DNA of 64,000 nucleotides from Dactylosporangium roseum (lineage in GTDB: Bacteria; Actinomycetota; Actinomycetes; Mycobacteriales; Micromonosporaceae): assembly GCF_025264685.1 (NCBI RefSeq), contig NZ_CP073721.1, forward strand, positions 7,705,501 through 7,769,500, read 5' to 3'. Positions 1 to 9,487 of this stretch are shown in pieces; the stretch's first letter is position 1, and every line of letters starts with the position of its first letter. The notes beneath the pieces are model-generated. The model was not told where the DNA came from. It did no database searches and saw only the letters and a list, made by a program, of their open reading frames with translations. The position numbers were made by a program, and so were the translations under genes.

Positions 1-63
1 TGGCGCCGCAGCTACGTGGGTCCCTCGCGTAACGACCTCCGATCGTCGGCGGCAGCGTTCAGC

Positions 64-1179
64 TCAAGGGGTTGGGGTGTCCGTCCGGCCGGAGACGAAT
101 TCCGTACCTGCGGCGACGACGGCTTCGAGAAACTCGATGGGCATCGCCGACCGCGCCGCCAACGCATCGAGGTGGACACCCTCGGAAGCGAGCAGGCGCA
201 CCGCCTGCCCCGCGATGGATGGCACTTCGCGCGGACCGAGATCGCCGGGCTCCGGGTAGCCCCACTCGGCGAGCAGGGTCATCCCGCGGCGGTAGGTGTG
301 GTCACGGTAGACGCCGATCTTATGACCTCGATAGATAAGCGCCTTCAGCGACATACCCCAGCGCCTTTTGAGCTCATGAAGACGGTCGAAATCGAGCCGT
401 CCAGGCAGTTCGTCCCGTAGGCGACTGGTCGGGACGAGGAACTGCGAGGCGAACGCGGTGGCCTGCCCTTCAAGGATCTGGCTTCCGGGCTCGGCGTCGT
501 GGTGCAGCAGCAGGTGGCCGAGCTCATGGGCAGCGTCCATCCTTGACCGGGCTCTATCGTTCTTGCTGGGACTGGTAAAAACAAACGGTCGTTGTCCGTA
601 CCAGTGAGAGAAGGCGTCCACTCGGTCGGAGGCGTCGGGCAGGGTGAGAATGATGATGCCGTGCGACTCAAGCAGCCGTGTGACGTGGGGAATCGGCTCA
701 TCACCAAGTTCGAAAGCGGCACGGGCCTCGATCGCGGCGCCCTCGATGCCCGCTGTCGTCGCTGGTTCCGGCAGGTCGAGCTGTGGTAGCCGTAGATCAG
801 GAAGGTGAACATAGCGCTGCAGCACGTCGATGACCCGCCATGCGATTTCCCCGAAGGCGAGGGCCTGATCGCGTTCGGCCTGCGTGGTGACCCGCAAGCT
901 TCGGAAATGCGCATGACCCGGCGTGGCGAGTGTCGGAAACCCGGCGGCGAAGAACTCGACGGGCAACGCAAGGGCGAGAGCAAGCCGACCCAGGACGCCG
1001 GCGGAGGGTCGAGCCTGACCGAGTTCGTACTGGCTGACGGCGGCGGGCGTGACCCCGGTGTGTACCGCAAGCTGCTTCTTGGACATACGGCGCCACCGCC
1101 GTGCCAGCGTGAGCGCGTGCGGCTGGAACGCCGCCACCGCCAAGGCTGGCGTGGCGGCGCGACTCGATCCTCGGATCAT
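64..1179 (-). CDS. HTH (XRE) regulator with ImmA/IrrE metallopeptidase domain, copy 1
   Basis: 371 aa. A helix-turn-helix domain at about residues 25-80 (SKKQLAVHTGVTPAAVSQYE) is followed by a zinc-peptidase domain with HELGHLLLHH near residue 220, where the two His of HExxH would bind zinc and Glu would be catalytic. This is the architecture of ImmA/IrrE-type repressors and antirepressors that control mobile elements and stress genes by proteolysis. The start ATG overlaps the stop of the upstream partner gene by 4 bp (ATGA), so the two are co-transcribed. A near-identical paralogue lies at 18190-19314 with the same partner. The substrate is unknown; it may be the partner protein or itself. 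Confidence 0.85.
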   Translation of the reverse strand: MIRGSSRAATPALAVAAFQPHALTLARRWRRMSKKQLAVHTGVTPAAVSQYELGQARPSAGVLGRLALALALPVEFFAAGFPTLATPGHAHFRSLRVTTQAERDQALAFGEIAWRVIDVLQRYVHLPDLRLPQLDLPEPATTAGIEGAAIEARAAFELGDEPIPHVTRLLESHGIIILTLPDASDRVDAFSHWYGQRPFVFTSPSKNDRARSRMDAAHELGHLLLHHDAEPGSQILEGQATAFASQFLVPTSRLRDELPGRLDFDRLHELKRRWGMSLKALIYRGHKIGVYRDHTYRRGMTLLAEWGYPEPGDLGPREVPSIAGQAVRLLASEGVHLDALAARSAMPIEFLEAVVAAGTEFVSGRTDTPTP

Positions 1180-1865
1180 GCAGACATCGACACGCCCGCA
1201 CTACGGGTGGTGCGACGCAGTTGCAGTTCGATGTCTGGGATCGGCAGTTCGCCGTGATGCTGCTGCATGCGCTCGGACGCTGGACGAGCTGGCTCGGTAG
1301 CGGGGTGAGCGGGCGCGCCGAACCATAGGGCGACTTCGAACCACGGTGAGCCGCCGTTACGGTTGTCGCGCGGCAGACCGAGGTAGGCGACTGCCTCGCC
1401 GGTGTCGATATCACCGGCGTGCGCGACCCGGATGTGCCGTTTGCGGGGCACCAGCCCTGCGAACGCGTGTGGGAACTGTTCGTCGTCGTCGAGGGCTAAC
1501 TGTCCGTCTGTGCTGTTCTCCACGGCCCCGCCAAGACGGGTCTCGCTGCCCTCCCAGCGGATCGACTCGACGTTGGATTCGGTGCCGCCGTGCAGTGAGT
1601 AGAGCCGCAGGATGTAACCGGCGGTGAGGATCTCCAGAGAGTTGTCCTCGATCCGCGCGTCCACGCCGGACTGGCTAGCGAGCTGAGCGGCGCCGAGGTT
1701 GGTCAGGTTCCGCCACACTGTGGTGCCGAAGCTCATCGCGTCGTCACCCAGGGCGGGCTCATGACGTTCCGCTGCTCGTCGGTACACCTGCTGGATTAGG
1801 TCGGCGAGCGGAGTGAGTACACCGCGCTGGTCCAGCGTGGTGATCGCGTCAGTCAGCAGATCCAC
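1176..1865 (-). CDS. Conserved protein of unknown function paired with the ImmA/IrrE regulator, copy 1
   Basis: 229 aa from a GTG start. I chose this start because similarity to the paralogue at 19311-20000 is continuous from here, both copies then have the same length, and upstream agreement becomes patchy. There are no membrane segments. The C-terminal half is the best conserved, around RHIRVAHAGDIDTGEAVAYL and SPWFEVALWFG. I do not recognise the family. Its fixed place directly upstream of a peptidase-HTH gene, with translational coupling, suggests a toxin-antitoxin-like or sensor-regulator pair; that is inference only. Confidence 0.7.
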   Translation of the reverse strand: MDLLTDAITTLDQRGVLTPLADLIQQVYRRAAERHEPALGDDAMSFGTTVWRNLTNLGAAQLASQSGVDARIEDNSLEILTAGYILRLYSLHGGTESNVESIRWEGSETRLGGAVENSTDGQLALDDDEQFPHAFAGLVPRKRHIRVAHAGDIDTGEAVAYLGLPRDNRNGGSPWFEVALWFGAPAHPATEPARPASERMQQHHGELPIPDIELQLRRTTRSAGVSMSA

Positions 1866-2033
1866 GCCCGAAAACCTAGCAGAGCCACCTGTTGATGTTG
1901 CCGAAATCAAGCAGGACTCGCTGATCTGTCCTGCGATCCTTTGCTCGGTGCCTCCTTCACGTGGCGCTTGATCGTTCAAGGTCGCGTCCCTACACAGCAT
2001 CCCGCTCTGAAAGACCGGTCGAAGTGCACGGCT

Positions 2034-3850
2034 GATCCTGCTGGCGAAGTCTGTATGTGCAGGTCAGGCTGCTGCCGGGGTGTAGGTAGTGCAGAGTTGG
2101 TGGATGCGGGTGGGTCGGCGTTGGGTGGCGGGTTTGGTATCGAAGTAGGTGCCGAGGCGGCTGATGTTGATGGCCATAGCGCTCACGACGTTCTGCAGGT
2201 GGGTCTTGGCTAGGCCCCGGTATCGGGCGTGGCGCAGGTTCGGGCCGCGGACAGCTTCGGAGACGGTGCCCTCGATCCCGGCGCGGGCGTGGTAGGTCTT
2301 GCGCCACTGGTCGCTGTGCTGGGCGGTGTGGGCTGCCATCCGCGCCTGGTGGATGGGCTCGGGGTGCACGGTGATCCGGCGGGCGATGTGTTCGGCGGCC
2401 AGGGTGCACCGGTCACGGATCGGGCAGGGCCGGCAGTCACGGCGGGAGAATGCGAAGGTGACCAGGTCTCGCTTGTCGGGTTTCATTGATCGGCTGGTGG
2501 CCCCGGCGGGGCAGGTCGCCACGCCCGCGGCCCAGTTGATGGTGAAGTCGGCGGGGGTGAAGGTGCCCTTGCCGGCGTTGCGGCCGGTCTGCACGACGAT
2601 CGGGGCGAGCAGGGTGATGCCCCGTTGCGCGCTGGCGGTGATGGTGGCGGCGCTGGGGTAGCCGCCGTCCATGAGATGCTCGCCCGGGGTTAGGCCGCGG
2701 GCGATGAGCTTGTCCTGGATGGCGGTGGTGGCGGTCACGTCGGGTTCGGTGGCTGGCATGGTGTGCACGTCGGTGACCAGGTTGGGCAGGTCGGGGTCGC
2801 AGGACTCGGTCAGGTGAACCTTCGACCCGACCCACTCCGTCGGCCGCCCGGGCGGCTGTTCGCTGGGGTGTTTGCTGCTGTAGCGGGCCTCGGGGTCGTA
2901 CGGGGAATGCACCCGCACGGCCGCTGGGGACAGTTCCTGGGTGGTCTTCAGCCGCGGCGGGCCGGTACTGGTGGTGACGTACTGCTGCTGCCAGACCAGC
3001 CGCAGGGTCGCCACCTCGGGCAGTTCGTTCATCCAGCCCGCGACCGGGTCGGCGTCGATCGCCGAGAGGAGTTTGGCTCCGTCGGCGCCGATCTGGTCGG
3101 CCAGGGCCTGCGCGGAGGCGTTCTTGCGGCGCAGCAGCCGGCTGGTCTCGACCTTGCGGCCGTACCGTTCGTCCCATCCGGCCTCCAGCAGCAGCCGCGA
3201 TCCAGCCCGGGCTGATCCCGGCGATCGTCTCCAGCGCCGCCCGCAGGGTCTCCCCGACCGTCTCGATCCGGTTCAGCCGCCGCACCCCGGCGATCACGTG
3301 CGTGGAGTCCGTTCGCTGCCGGCCACCAGCGCGGACCAGCCCGGCGGCCTTGAGCCGGTCGAGCATCAGTTCCAGCAACGCGTTCGCGCGTTCGTCGACG
3401 ACCAGCCGGGCCCGGAACTCGGTGAGTACCGACGGGTCGAACCCGGCGTCGTCGAGGTCCAGGCCCAAGGCGTACTTCCAGGAAATGCGGTCGGCCACCG
3501 CCTGCGCCGCGTCGGCATCGGACAGGTTGTGCCGAAACTGCAGGATCGTCACCATGGCCAGCAGGGCCGGGGACAGGCCCGGCTGTCCGAGCGGGGAGTA
3601 CATCCCGGCGAACCGGCCGCTGGTGAAGTCGGTGTCGGTGAACAACGGACCCAACGCGTCGCGCACCCGCATCTCATCGGTCCCACGCCGATGAACCTTC
3701 CACGCCAACCCGGCAGTGGCCTGCGGGATCTGCGATATACCGGCAGCGGGACGCAACAACGACAACTCCCTCGTGACAGCGCGACAAGCCTGAAACAGGA
3801 CAGGCCGTCACTCTCCCACAAGATCCGCAACCGACTTCGCCAGTGGAATC
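2034..3850 (-). mobile_element. IS1182-type insertion sequence, 1817 bp, with 6-bp target duplication
   Basis: The ends are imperfect inverted repeats: left GATCCTGCTGGCGAAGTC at 2034-2051, and right the reverse complement of 3833-3850, GATTCCACTGGCGAAGTC. The flanks are a perfect direct repeat, ACGGCT, at 2028-2033 and 3851-3856. Removing the element and one ACGGCT restores alignment with the homologous upstream region of the second module copy (about 20110-20250), which independently confirms both boundaries. Confidence 0.9.
2064..3765 (-). pseudogene. IS1182-family transposase, frameshifted
   Basis: The N-terminal part (from 3765) carries the family start: MRVRDALGPLFTDTDF and the region HNLSDADAAQAVADRISWKY. 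The C-terminal part, in another frame down to 2064, holds the DDE core (HLMDGGYPSAATI) and the cysteine-rich segment CRPCPIRDRC. The reading frame switches at about 3195-3215, after AGISPGW; one base gained or lost there separates the halves. This family normally encodes one continuous protein without programmed frameshifting, so I call the gene inactive as sequenced. A sequencing error is the alternative. Confidence 0.85.
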
Positions 3851-3856
3851 ACGGCT

Positions 3857-4047
3857 TGGGATTGGCGCGCCTGGGCCTCAATACTGACCGCCGAGGCGAT
3901 GACCGCGCCATGCGACGCATCACGTTGCCAGGCATGCCTGTCAACGTCGTACACACCGGCAACCTCATACCCGAAGCGTCCAGGTTTCCGGATCGCCCAA
4001 CCAGCGGATGCCTCGCCGAGCGCGAACCGGTCGACGCTTAGTGGCAC
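3857..4047 (-). other. Conserved upstream segment of ImmA/IrrE module, copy 1 (possible gene remnant)
   Basis: On the minus strand this reads as a peptide containing FGYEVAGVYDVDRHAWQRD, closely matched in the second module copy by FAYAVAGVYDVGRRAWRHD near 20230-20300. The similarity crosses the IS1182 insertion and stops near 4040, which marks the edge of the duplicated block. It may be a small gene disrupted by the IS, or conserved regulatory DNA that happens to be open. Confidence 0.4.
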
Positions 4048-4124
4048 AACGGATCAGGCAATCGGGAGATGTTTGATGGGGGTGGCAGCCCGCCCAGCAG
4101 CAGATCCGGTGTCGTCCATCTGGC

Positions 4125-5006
4125 CTATGGAAGATCCAATGCCTCAGCCGCGCTCCTACTTGCTGTGCGGAGGCCGCGCAGCGCGCAAAGCGCCGCAGCA
4201 GAGTGCTCACTTGCGCGATCTGCCATCATATTCAACGCTCGCACTGACCTCATCCACTTGTGGTGAATAGCTTGATCACGTGTGCGCTCGAAACCTTGAA
4301 GAAGATTGTCGGCGTCAGCGCAAACGACTGCAACTTTCCGGAAAATAAGACGCCGCGCAGAAGCCAGGGGTCGATGGCGCCAATGGTAAAATTCAATACT
4401 TGCTTCGACGCGAAGATCATCGTGTATCTGCGCGTGTTTCGGATCCAGTGACGGAACTCCCGTTTCGTCGAAGAGGAGCAGGGCTACATCACGAGAGTCT
4501 GTCGGATCTAACAGCAGCGGGTGCTCGTTTTCGAGTGAGTCGGCGGGAACCTGCGCACGTTTACCACTTGGTGACAGCGGAAAGAAATCCTGCTTGCCAC
4601 CAGATGTGCCGCCTTCGACATCAACGCGGCGACTATTGCAGAAGGTACATGACCAGCGATAGTTCTCGAGAGCGAAGGTTAGCCACCAGTAGCCGCCATG
4701 GCTCTCGCCAGCAACCCGACCTTTCGGCCTATAATGGTCAACGGGATGGTCGGATCGCACATCTCGGATTTCGCAATACCAGCACTTCCCTTCCATTACG
4801 GTAGCTAAATGACGGCCGGCTTCTCGCCAGAGATCCTCATTTGCCTTCACGATTGCCTTGCGTCCAGCAACAGTAGTCGCTGCCGCCAACTCCTCGTTGA
4901 CCTTCTTTGCCTTGGCATGCCACTCGGCCGGAATTACCGACTCAACTCGATCAAGAGCGACATGTCTCATCCTGTCAACCCTCCGAATTTGTTCCGAGAA
5001 TGTCAT
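4125..5006 (-). CDS. HNH endonuclease, PtuB-like (Septu-type partner)
   Basis: 293 aa. It has a zinc-ribbon type HNH core: CWYCE near residue 96, then DHYRPK carrying the HNH His, then CTFCNSRRV near residue 138 and KQDFFPL. This spacing is typical of the TIGR02646-like HNH nucleases that accompany ABC-type ATPases in Septu and retron systems. Its first 32 bp overlap the end of the ATPase gene, so it is the last gene of the hsdM-hsdS-ATPase-HNH operon. Role inferred: DNA (or nucleic acid) cutting subunit activated by the ATPase. The region is clearly more AT-rich than its surroundings, suggesting separate acquisition. Confidence 0.8.
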   Translation of the reverse strand: MTFSEQIRRVDRMRHVALDRVESVIPAEWHAKAKKVNEELAAATTVAGRKAIVKANEDLWREAGRHLATVMEGKCWYCEIRDVRSDHPVDHYRPKGRVAGESHGGYWWLTFALENYRWSCTFCNSRRVDVEGGTSGGKQDFFPLSPSGKRAQVPADSLENEHPLLLDPTDSRDVALLLFDETGVPSLDPKHAQIHDDLRVEASIEFYHWRHRPLASARRLIFRKVAVVCADADNLLQGFERTRDQAIHHKWMRSVRALNMMADRASEHSAAALCALRGLRTASRSAAEALDLP

Positions 5007-6486
5007 CGACGATCGCCTCTGCGCCCGACTGAAATGTAAAGGCTAGTTCCTCATCGGCGTGGTATTTGGCGCGGAGATAGTTTGCGTAATCCGGGTCTTG
5101 ATCCTCCATCAAGTAGCCCATATTGGACAGTTCTGCTGCAAGCGTGGCCAACTCCTTGGCCTCCTCCGTCGACAAGACATCCTTGGCAGCGAGACGACGC
5201 TTTTGATCGATCTTCTCAAGAGTGTCGACGTCAAGCGGTGCGCGTAGTCCATAAACATCGCTCATAAGCAAATTGCTTACCCCCATCCCTTGGGGGTCCT
5301 CCTCGGGCGCAACCGCACGAATGCTTCCCTCGTTCGTGCGCTGCAAAATTCGAACTTCATGTTTCTTGAGCGCGCTGACTACAAGTGGGTCGTGACTAGC
5401 CATAATTACGTGCGATTTATCGTCAAGGCCACCGAATCTTTCGAGGAATCGACGATACTGAGCACTCCATGCAGGATTAAGGTGTGTGTCAGGTTCGTCG
5501 AGCAGGAATAGCGATTCGTCTTCTCGCGTGAATCGCATAAGTCCGAGAACCAGTAGCAACTGTTGTTCGCCTTCGCTGAGCTCACGAAAAGTGAGAGGGG
5601 CACCCGCCTTTCGTAGGGTTACCCGAATGCGAACATCGAAAATTAAATCGGAAATGTAAGTACTTTCCAGCGCCTTGAAAAATTCTTGATTGCTCCTGTA
5701 AAACGACCGCAGCCCTCGGATCTCGGCAAGAGATGGCAGGAACAGATATAGGTGATTTCTTCTCACGGATCTCCGGCCACCCGATGCGATCCGAGGGCTC
5801 AAGCGCATCGGCGCAAGCGAAAGTCGATACAGAGCATCGAGAAAGACCTGAACAGTGCCGCGAGCGTACCAAAATCTCGGATCTCCAGTTTTACTCTTCC
5901 ACTCGGGCTGCTGGAGTTCGAACAGTACGGAGTCCAGGCGCTCAATTTCCAAGTGCTCTCGCAGCAACGCCTGGACCTGTGGATCGTCCTCAAGGAAGAA
6001 TGCCAGAAGAACAAAATTCGAATGCACGGCGCGGGCATAGAAAAGGGGCCGAAGCGGGTTCTCGCGACCACGAACTAGATCTTGATAGAACCGCTCTTGG
6101 TGGTAGAAAAAGTGTTGCTCTAGTCGGTTTGAAGGGCCTGAATAGTAGCCGAACACGAAGTCAGGACGATACTTTCGACCGTTCTCGCCGACGACCGTGC
6201 GCGATGGAACCGATTGATGGTCAACCTCGACCCGATATTCTCTTGAACCGGCTGTGCCGTCGATTGACACTACACTGCGCCGGCACTCGTATCTAACGCT
6301 AAATGACAAAGATGGCGGTTGGCCGAGATCGAGATCACGGAAGATCAGAGTAAGAGCTTCGAGGACGTTCGACTTCCCGGTCCCATTCCGACCAACGAGT
6401 GCAGTAACCGAAGCCGTATCATCAAAGTCGATTTTGAAATTGTTTAAGTTCTTGAACGAATCTATATGTAGGAAGTGTAGCCTCAT
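4975..6486 (-). CDS. AAA/ABC-type ATPase, PtuA-like or restriction-associated
   Basis: 503 aa. Walker A is GRNGTGKSN at about residue 32, the ABC signature SEGEQQLLLVLG is near residue 300, Walker B LFLLDEPDTHLNP is near 320, and the switch His is in MASHDPLV. It is a RecF/SMC-like ATPase with an interrupted nucleotide-binding domain, as in PtuA of Septu and the AAA proteins found inside type I restriction operons. Its start overlaps the end of hsdS by 4 bp and its end overlaps the HNH gene by 32 bp, so these products are probably made in fixed ratio. It presumably senses infection and drives the HNH partner. Confidence 0.8.
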   Translation of the reverse strand: MRLHFLHIDSFKNLNNFKIDFDDTASVTALVGRNGTGKSNVLEALTLIFRDLDLGQPPSLSFSVRYECRRSVVSIDGTAGSREYRVEVDHQSVPSRTVVGENGRKYRPDFVFGYYSGPSNRLEQHFFYHQERFYQDLVRGRENPLRPLFYARAVHSNFVLLAFFLEDDPQVQALLREHLEIERLDSVLFELQQPEWKSKTGDPRFWYARGTVQVFLDALYRLSLAPMRLSPRIASGGRRSVRRNHLYLFLPSLAEIRGLRSFYRSNQEFFKALESTYISDLIFDVRIRVTLRKAGAPLTFRELSEGEQQLLLVLGLMRFTREDESLFLLDEPDTHLNPAWSAQYRRFLERFGGLDDKSHVIMASHDPLVVSALKKHEVRILQRTNEGSIRAVAPEEDPQGMGVSNLLMSDVYGLRAPLDVDTLEKIDQKRRLAAKDVLSTEEAKELATLAAELSNMGYLMEDQDPDYANYLRAKYHADEELAFTFQSGAEAIVDDILGTNSEG

Positions 6487-8123
6487 ATCTCGTTAGCCAC
6501 CATCGTGAGAACCGTAGATGGGCCCGGCGGGACCTCTATCTCTCCATTCGCGACCGCTTCTCTTAGCGCAAGATAGAAGCTGTCGACACCGACTTCACTG
6601 AGGTTGAGCCGAGTGAATACCTCTTCTGGCGTAGCACTGCCGCCTAGCTCTCTAAGGGTCAGAACGAGTTGCGCAGCATCAACAGCTGCCATACCCGACG
6701 TGGACACTGCGACTCCCTGTCGTACTTCTTTGGCACTCCTATGCGAGGCCGAGGGTTCCGCTGCGACCCCTGCGAGAGCTTCTCCGACTGCTTGCTGGTC
6801 CATAGGCGCAACACCGGCTAGACGGACCTCTGGCGTCCTGTCGGCCCAGATTTGCTGCCATTCGCTCGTTGCGCTATTAGCGATCTCTCCGTAAACGATT
6901 GACCGTAGCCCTTCTTGCTCCAGAGATTGGGCCCAATCTGTGCCGGACTCTATTGCCGAAGACAATAGCGCTGCTCGGCCAGCTATCTGTTCCAGTCGAG
7001 TGACGACTCGAATCTGTTCCTGCAAATCGGGGAGCGGAACAGGAAGCTTGCGAACATCGCGCAAGTTTAAGCCTGGCATATCGATACCACGCATATGACC
7101 CTGAAGCCAGGATTGAGCAGCTCGGCTTGAAAGCCAATGTGCTAGAAATCTGTAGTTCACGTCATCCGAAGCCCGCAGGCGTGCCGTACCTTGTGTGATG
7201 TTCGCACCATCGAGTTCGGCCGGTACCGTTGCCACCCGCGTATGGCGAATTATGCCAAGCAGGACATCGTTGTGGCGTAGAGTTGACCGAGAGTGACGAT
7301 TCGCGACTTCTCGAGAGCAGCGCAGGAGGCCGTGAGTCCGGATCTCCCACTGTTGTAGGTCTTGCCCTCTAATATAGGGGACGCCGTCTTCAACGTCCGG
7401 CCCGGGCTTCAAAATGCCGTAGGTGATTGGTGCGTCTGGGGCAACTATGTCCGCCGCGGCTCTTAACCCCCAGGGGCTAGCTCCTGCTCTACCGGTGGAC
7501 CAAGAGTTCGCATCTTCGCCAAGGATAGCCTGATCCGCAGCAATGGGCAGTAGGTCGCGAAGCGTAAGTTTGACCGATTTGATTAGAGCCATCGTCTGGT
7601 CCAGGAGCATTTGCAGAGCCGCAGACCGCGATGCTAGTTCTTGTTGGAGATCCAAGGGTGGCAGCGGAAAAGGCAAACCCCTGAATCGCCCAAGTCCTAG
7701 ATTTACTATGCCTGTGGTGCCTTTGGAAATCCGCGAGAAGACGCCTGATTTTTGGTAGGCACGAAACACTTGAAGCGCGTACTCTGGCAAAACGTTGGGG
7801 CCGGGGCGGAACCTGATAATGTGATTTTGAAAGGCAGCGTTCGTTATCTGCCCTTCGAACAGGGCGGCTCGTCCGACCAATTCTTTACTTTGTCCCTCGC
7901 AGAGAAGGACGTCGCCTGGGTTTAAAAGGAAGCGGTCCCGATCCGAAAAGGGCATCTCCGCAATGTCTCCGAGATCGAGGAAGCCGTCCTGTACGTTCGC
8001 TACCCGCAAATACGGGAGACGTACCCCGGAGGAATCTCGGACCTTCTGCTGTCCGATGGTTGCTTCGCCTACTTGGTCAACCCGATAGGCGAGCCAATGC
8101 CTGGGAAGGCGAATCGAAGTCAT
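6483..8123 (-). CDS. hsdS: Type I restriction-modification specificity subunit HsdS
   Basis: 546 aa. It has two target-recognition repeats. The first ends near residue 190 with the coil segment PPLDLQQELASRSAALQML, and the second near residue 385 with LPDLQEQIRVVTRLEQIAG. Each half contains a variable recognition domain (for example PGDVLLCEGQSKELVGRAA and RHNDVLLGIIRHTRV). After the second coil there is an unusual extra tail of about 130 residues ending in a winged-helix-like segment (LTLRELGGSATPEEVFTRLN). It overlaps hsdM by 4 bp upstream and the ATPase gene by 4 bp downstream. It determines the DNA site methylated by HsdM. Confidence 0.9.
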   Translation of the reverse strand: MTSIRLPRHWLAYRVDQVGEATIGQQKVRDSSGVRLPYLRVANVQDGFLDLGDIAEMPFSDRDRFLLNPGDVLLCEGQSKELVGRAALFEGQITNAAFQNHIIRFRPGPNVLPEYALQVFRAYQKSGVFSRISKGTTGIVNLGLGRFRGLPFPLPPLDLQQELASRSAALQMLLDQTMALIKSVKLTLRDLLPIAADQAILGEDANSWSTGRAGASPWGLRAAADIVAPDAPITYGILKPGPDVEDGVPYIRGQDLQQWEIRTHGLLRCSREVANRHSRSTLRHNDVLLGIIRHTRVATVPAELDGANITQGTARLRASDDVNYRFLAHWLSSRAAQSWLQGHMRGIDMPGLNLRDVRKLPVPLPDLQEQIRVVTRLEQIAGRAALLSSAIESGTDWAQSLEQEGLRSIVYGEIANSATSEWQQIWADRTPEVRLAGVAPMDQQAVGEALAGVAAEPSASHRSAKEVRQGVAVSTSGMAAVDAAQLVLTLRELGGSATPEEVFTRLNLSEVGVDSFYLALREAVANGEIEVPPGPSTVLTMVANEI

Positions 8124-9487
8124 CGCGGCAAGTCTCGCGAGTACGGTTCGGAAATGATTTGCGCCATGTCGCGAGCCATGTCGAGCGCGCTTTGCAACTG
8201 CTCAATCAGAGAGTCCACCATCAGTTCAGGCGTCAGCCCCGGGACGTGCGTGAAACTTCTGGGAGAGGGAATATCGAGTGTTTCACCCAGAGTCCCAAGC
8301 TCTTTCCTGCTGGTCGAGTAAAACGTCTCGGACTCTTCTCGAGGAGACATCCCAAGCGGGTCCGGGCCGTACGATGATATGAAGTATTTGAGGTCGCTGG
8401 AAGACAGCTGGCGTTTTTTGGTATAGGACGTACCGCCCGACCGCAGATCGTAGGTCCACACCGTTTCGGTCGGCTGCGTCTTCGCAAAGAACAGAACTGA
8501 CGTGCGGACGCCGGTTGCGTAGAATATTCCCGGGGGCAGCCGGAGAATTGTATGGACATTATAATTGTCGAGCATATGGCTACGGATCGATGACGCAACA
8601 CCGGATTCGAAAAGCACATTATCGGGCACGACCACTGCTGCTCGTCCGCCTTCCTCAAGCGACGTATAGGCGTGCTGCAGGAAGGCCAGCTGTTTGTTCG
8701 ACGTAGGGTATTGAAGTAAATTTTGCTGATTCGGCGCCAAGCCACCACGAACGCCGAAAGGAGGATTGGTAAGGCAGAGCGTTACTGCTAGTCGTTCAGG
8801 ACTAAGTGACAGAGTGTCGCCGACTCCGAGGTCACCTTCGAAGCCATGGATCATGATATTCATCAGTGCCATGCGATGCACGTCTGGCACTAGCTCTTGG
8901 CCCGCGATTTTTGCATAGTCGTTGCCTGCCTGGCTCGCGGCAGCCGCGGAAATCAGGAAGCCGGCGGTTCCCGCAGCTGGGTCGTATACAGAGTCAGAGT
9001 GTGTTGGCTGCGTTACCGCCACCATCGCCTCGACCAGCGCACGTGGGGTGAAGTATTGACCAGCTCCGTATCGCGACTCGGAGGCGTTTTTCTCGATCAG
9101 GCCCTCATAGATGTCGCCGACGATGTGCGATCGGTCAGTATACCAATCGATTTCCGAAATGCCAGTAACTAGCTTGCGCAACGCATGCGGAGACTTGAGC
9201 CTTGTTTCCGTCTCTGAAAATATTTCTCTTATTTTCGGATTGGCGGCCGTCCGCGCGTCCCAAATCATTTGACGATAGCTGGACAAAAGTTCTGCGTCGC
9301 TTGTATGTGCGAGGCTTGTCCACGACGGAACTCCTGCCAGTTGGACTCCGATCGCACGTTCTTCAGCAAGCTTCAGAAACAGCAACGTGCTTAGTTCCGA
9401 GAGGTATTCATGGTATGAGATGCCGTCGTCCCGGAGGAAGTTGCAGAGGCCCCAAAGTCTGCGTACGACGTCGGCGACGGTGTCCAC
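8120..9487 (-). CDS. hsdM: Type I restriction-modification DNA methyltransferase HsdM
   Basis: 455 aa from GTG. An HsdM N-terminal helical domain (CNFLRDDGISYHEYLSELS) is followed by an N6-adenine methylase domain with motif I DPAAGTAGFL near residue 165 and catalytic motif IV TNPPFG near 238. It is the first gene of the four-gene operon and is translationally coupled to hsdS. No hsdR is present in the operon or elsewhere in the window, so the M2S complex may act only as methylase, or may supply site recognition to the ATPase/HNH pair. Confidence 0.93.
   Translation of the reverse strand: MDTVADVVRRLWGLCNFLRDDGISYHEYLSELSTLLFLKLAEERAIGVQLAGVPSWTSLAHTSDAELLSSYRQMIWDARTAANPKIREIFSETETRLKSPHALRKLVTGISEIDWYTDRSHIVGDIYEGLIEKNASESRYGAGQYFTPRALVEAMVAVTQPTHSDSVYDPAAGTAGFLISAAAASQAGNDYAKIAGQELVPDVHRMALMNIMIHGFEGDLGVGDTLSLSPERLAVTLCLTNPPFGVRGGLAPNQQNLLQYPTSNKQLAFLQHAYTSLEEGGRAAVVVPDNVLFESGVASSIRSHMLDNYNVHTILRLPPGIFYATGVRTSVLFFAKTQPTETVWTYDLRSGGTSYTKKRQLSSSDLKYFISSYGPDPLGMSPREESETFYSTSRKELGTLGETLDIPSPRSFTHVPGLTPELMVDSLIEQLQSALDMARDMAQIISEPYSRDLPR

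Noticed and set aside
2064..3765. Programmed frameshift in the IS1182-type transposase
   Set aside because: There is no slippery run at the junction and the family encodes a single continuous protein, so a mutation is more likely.
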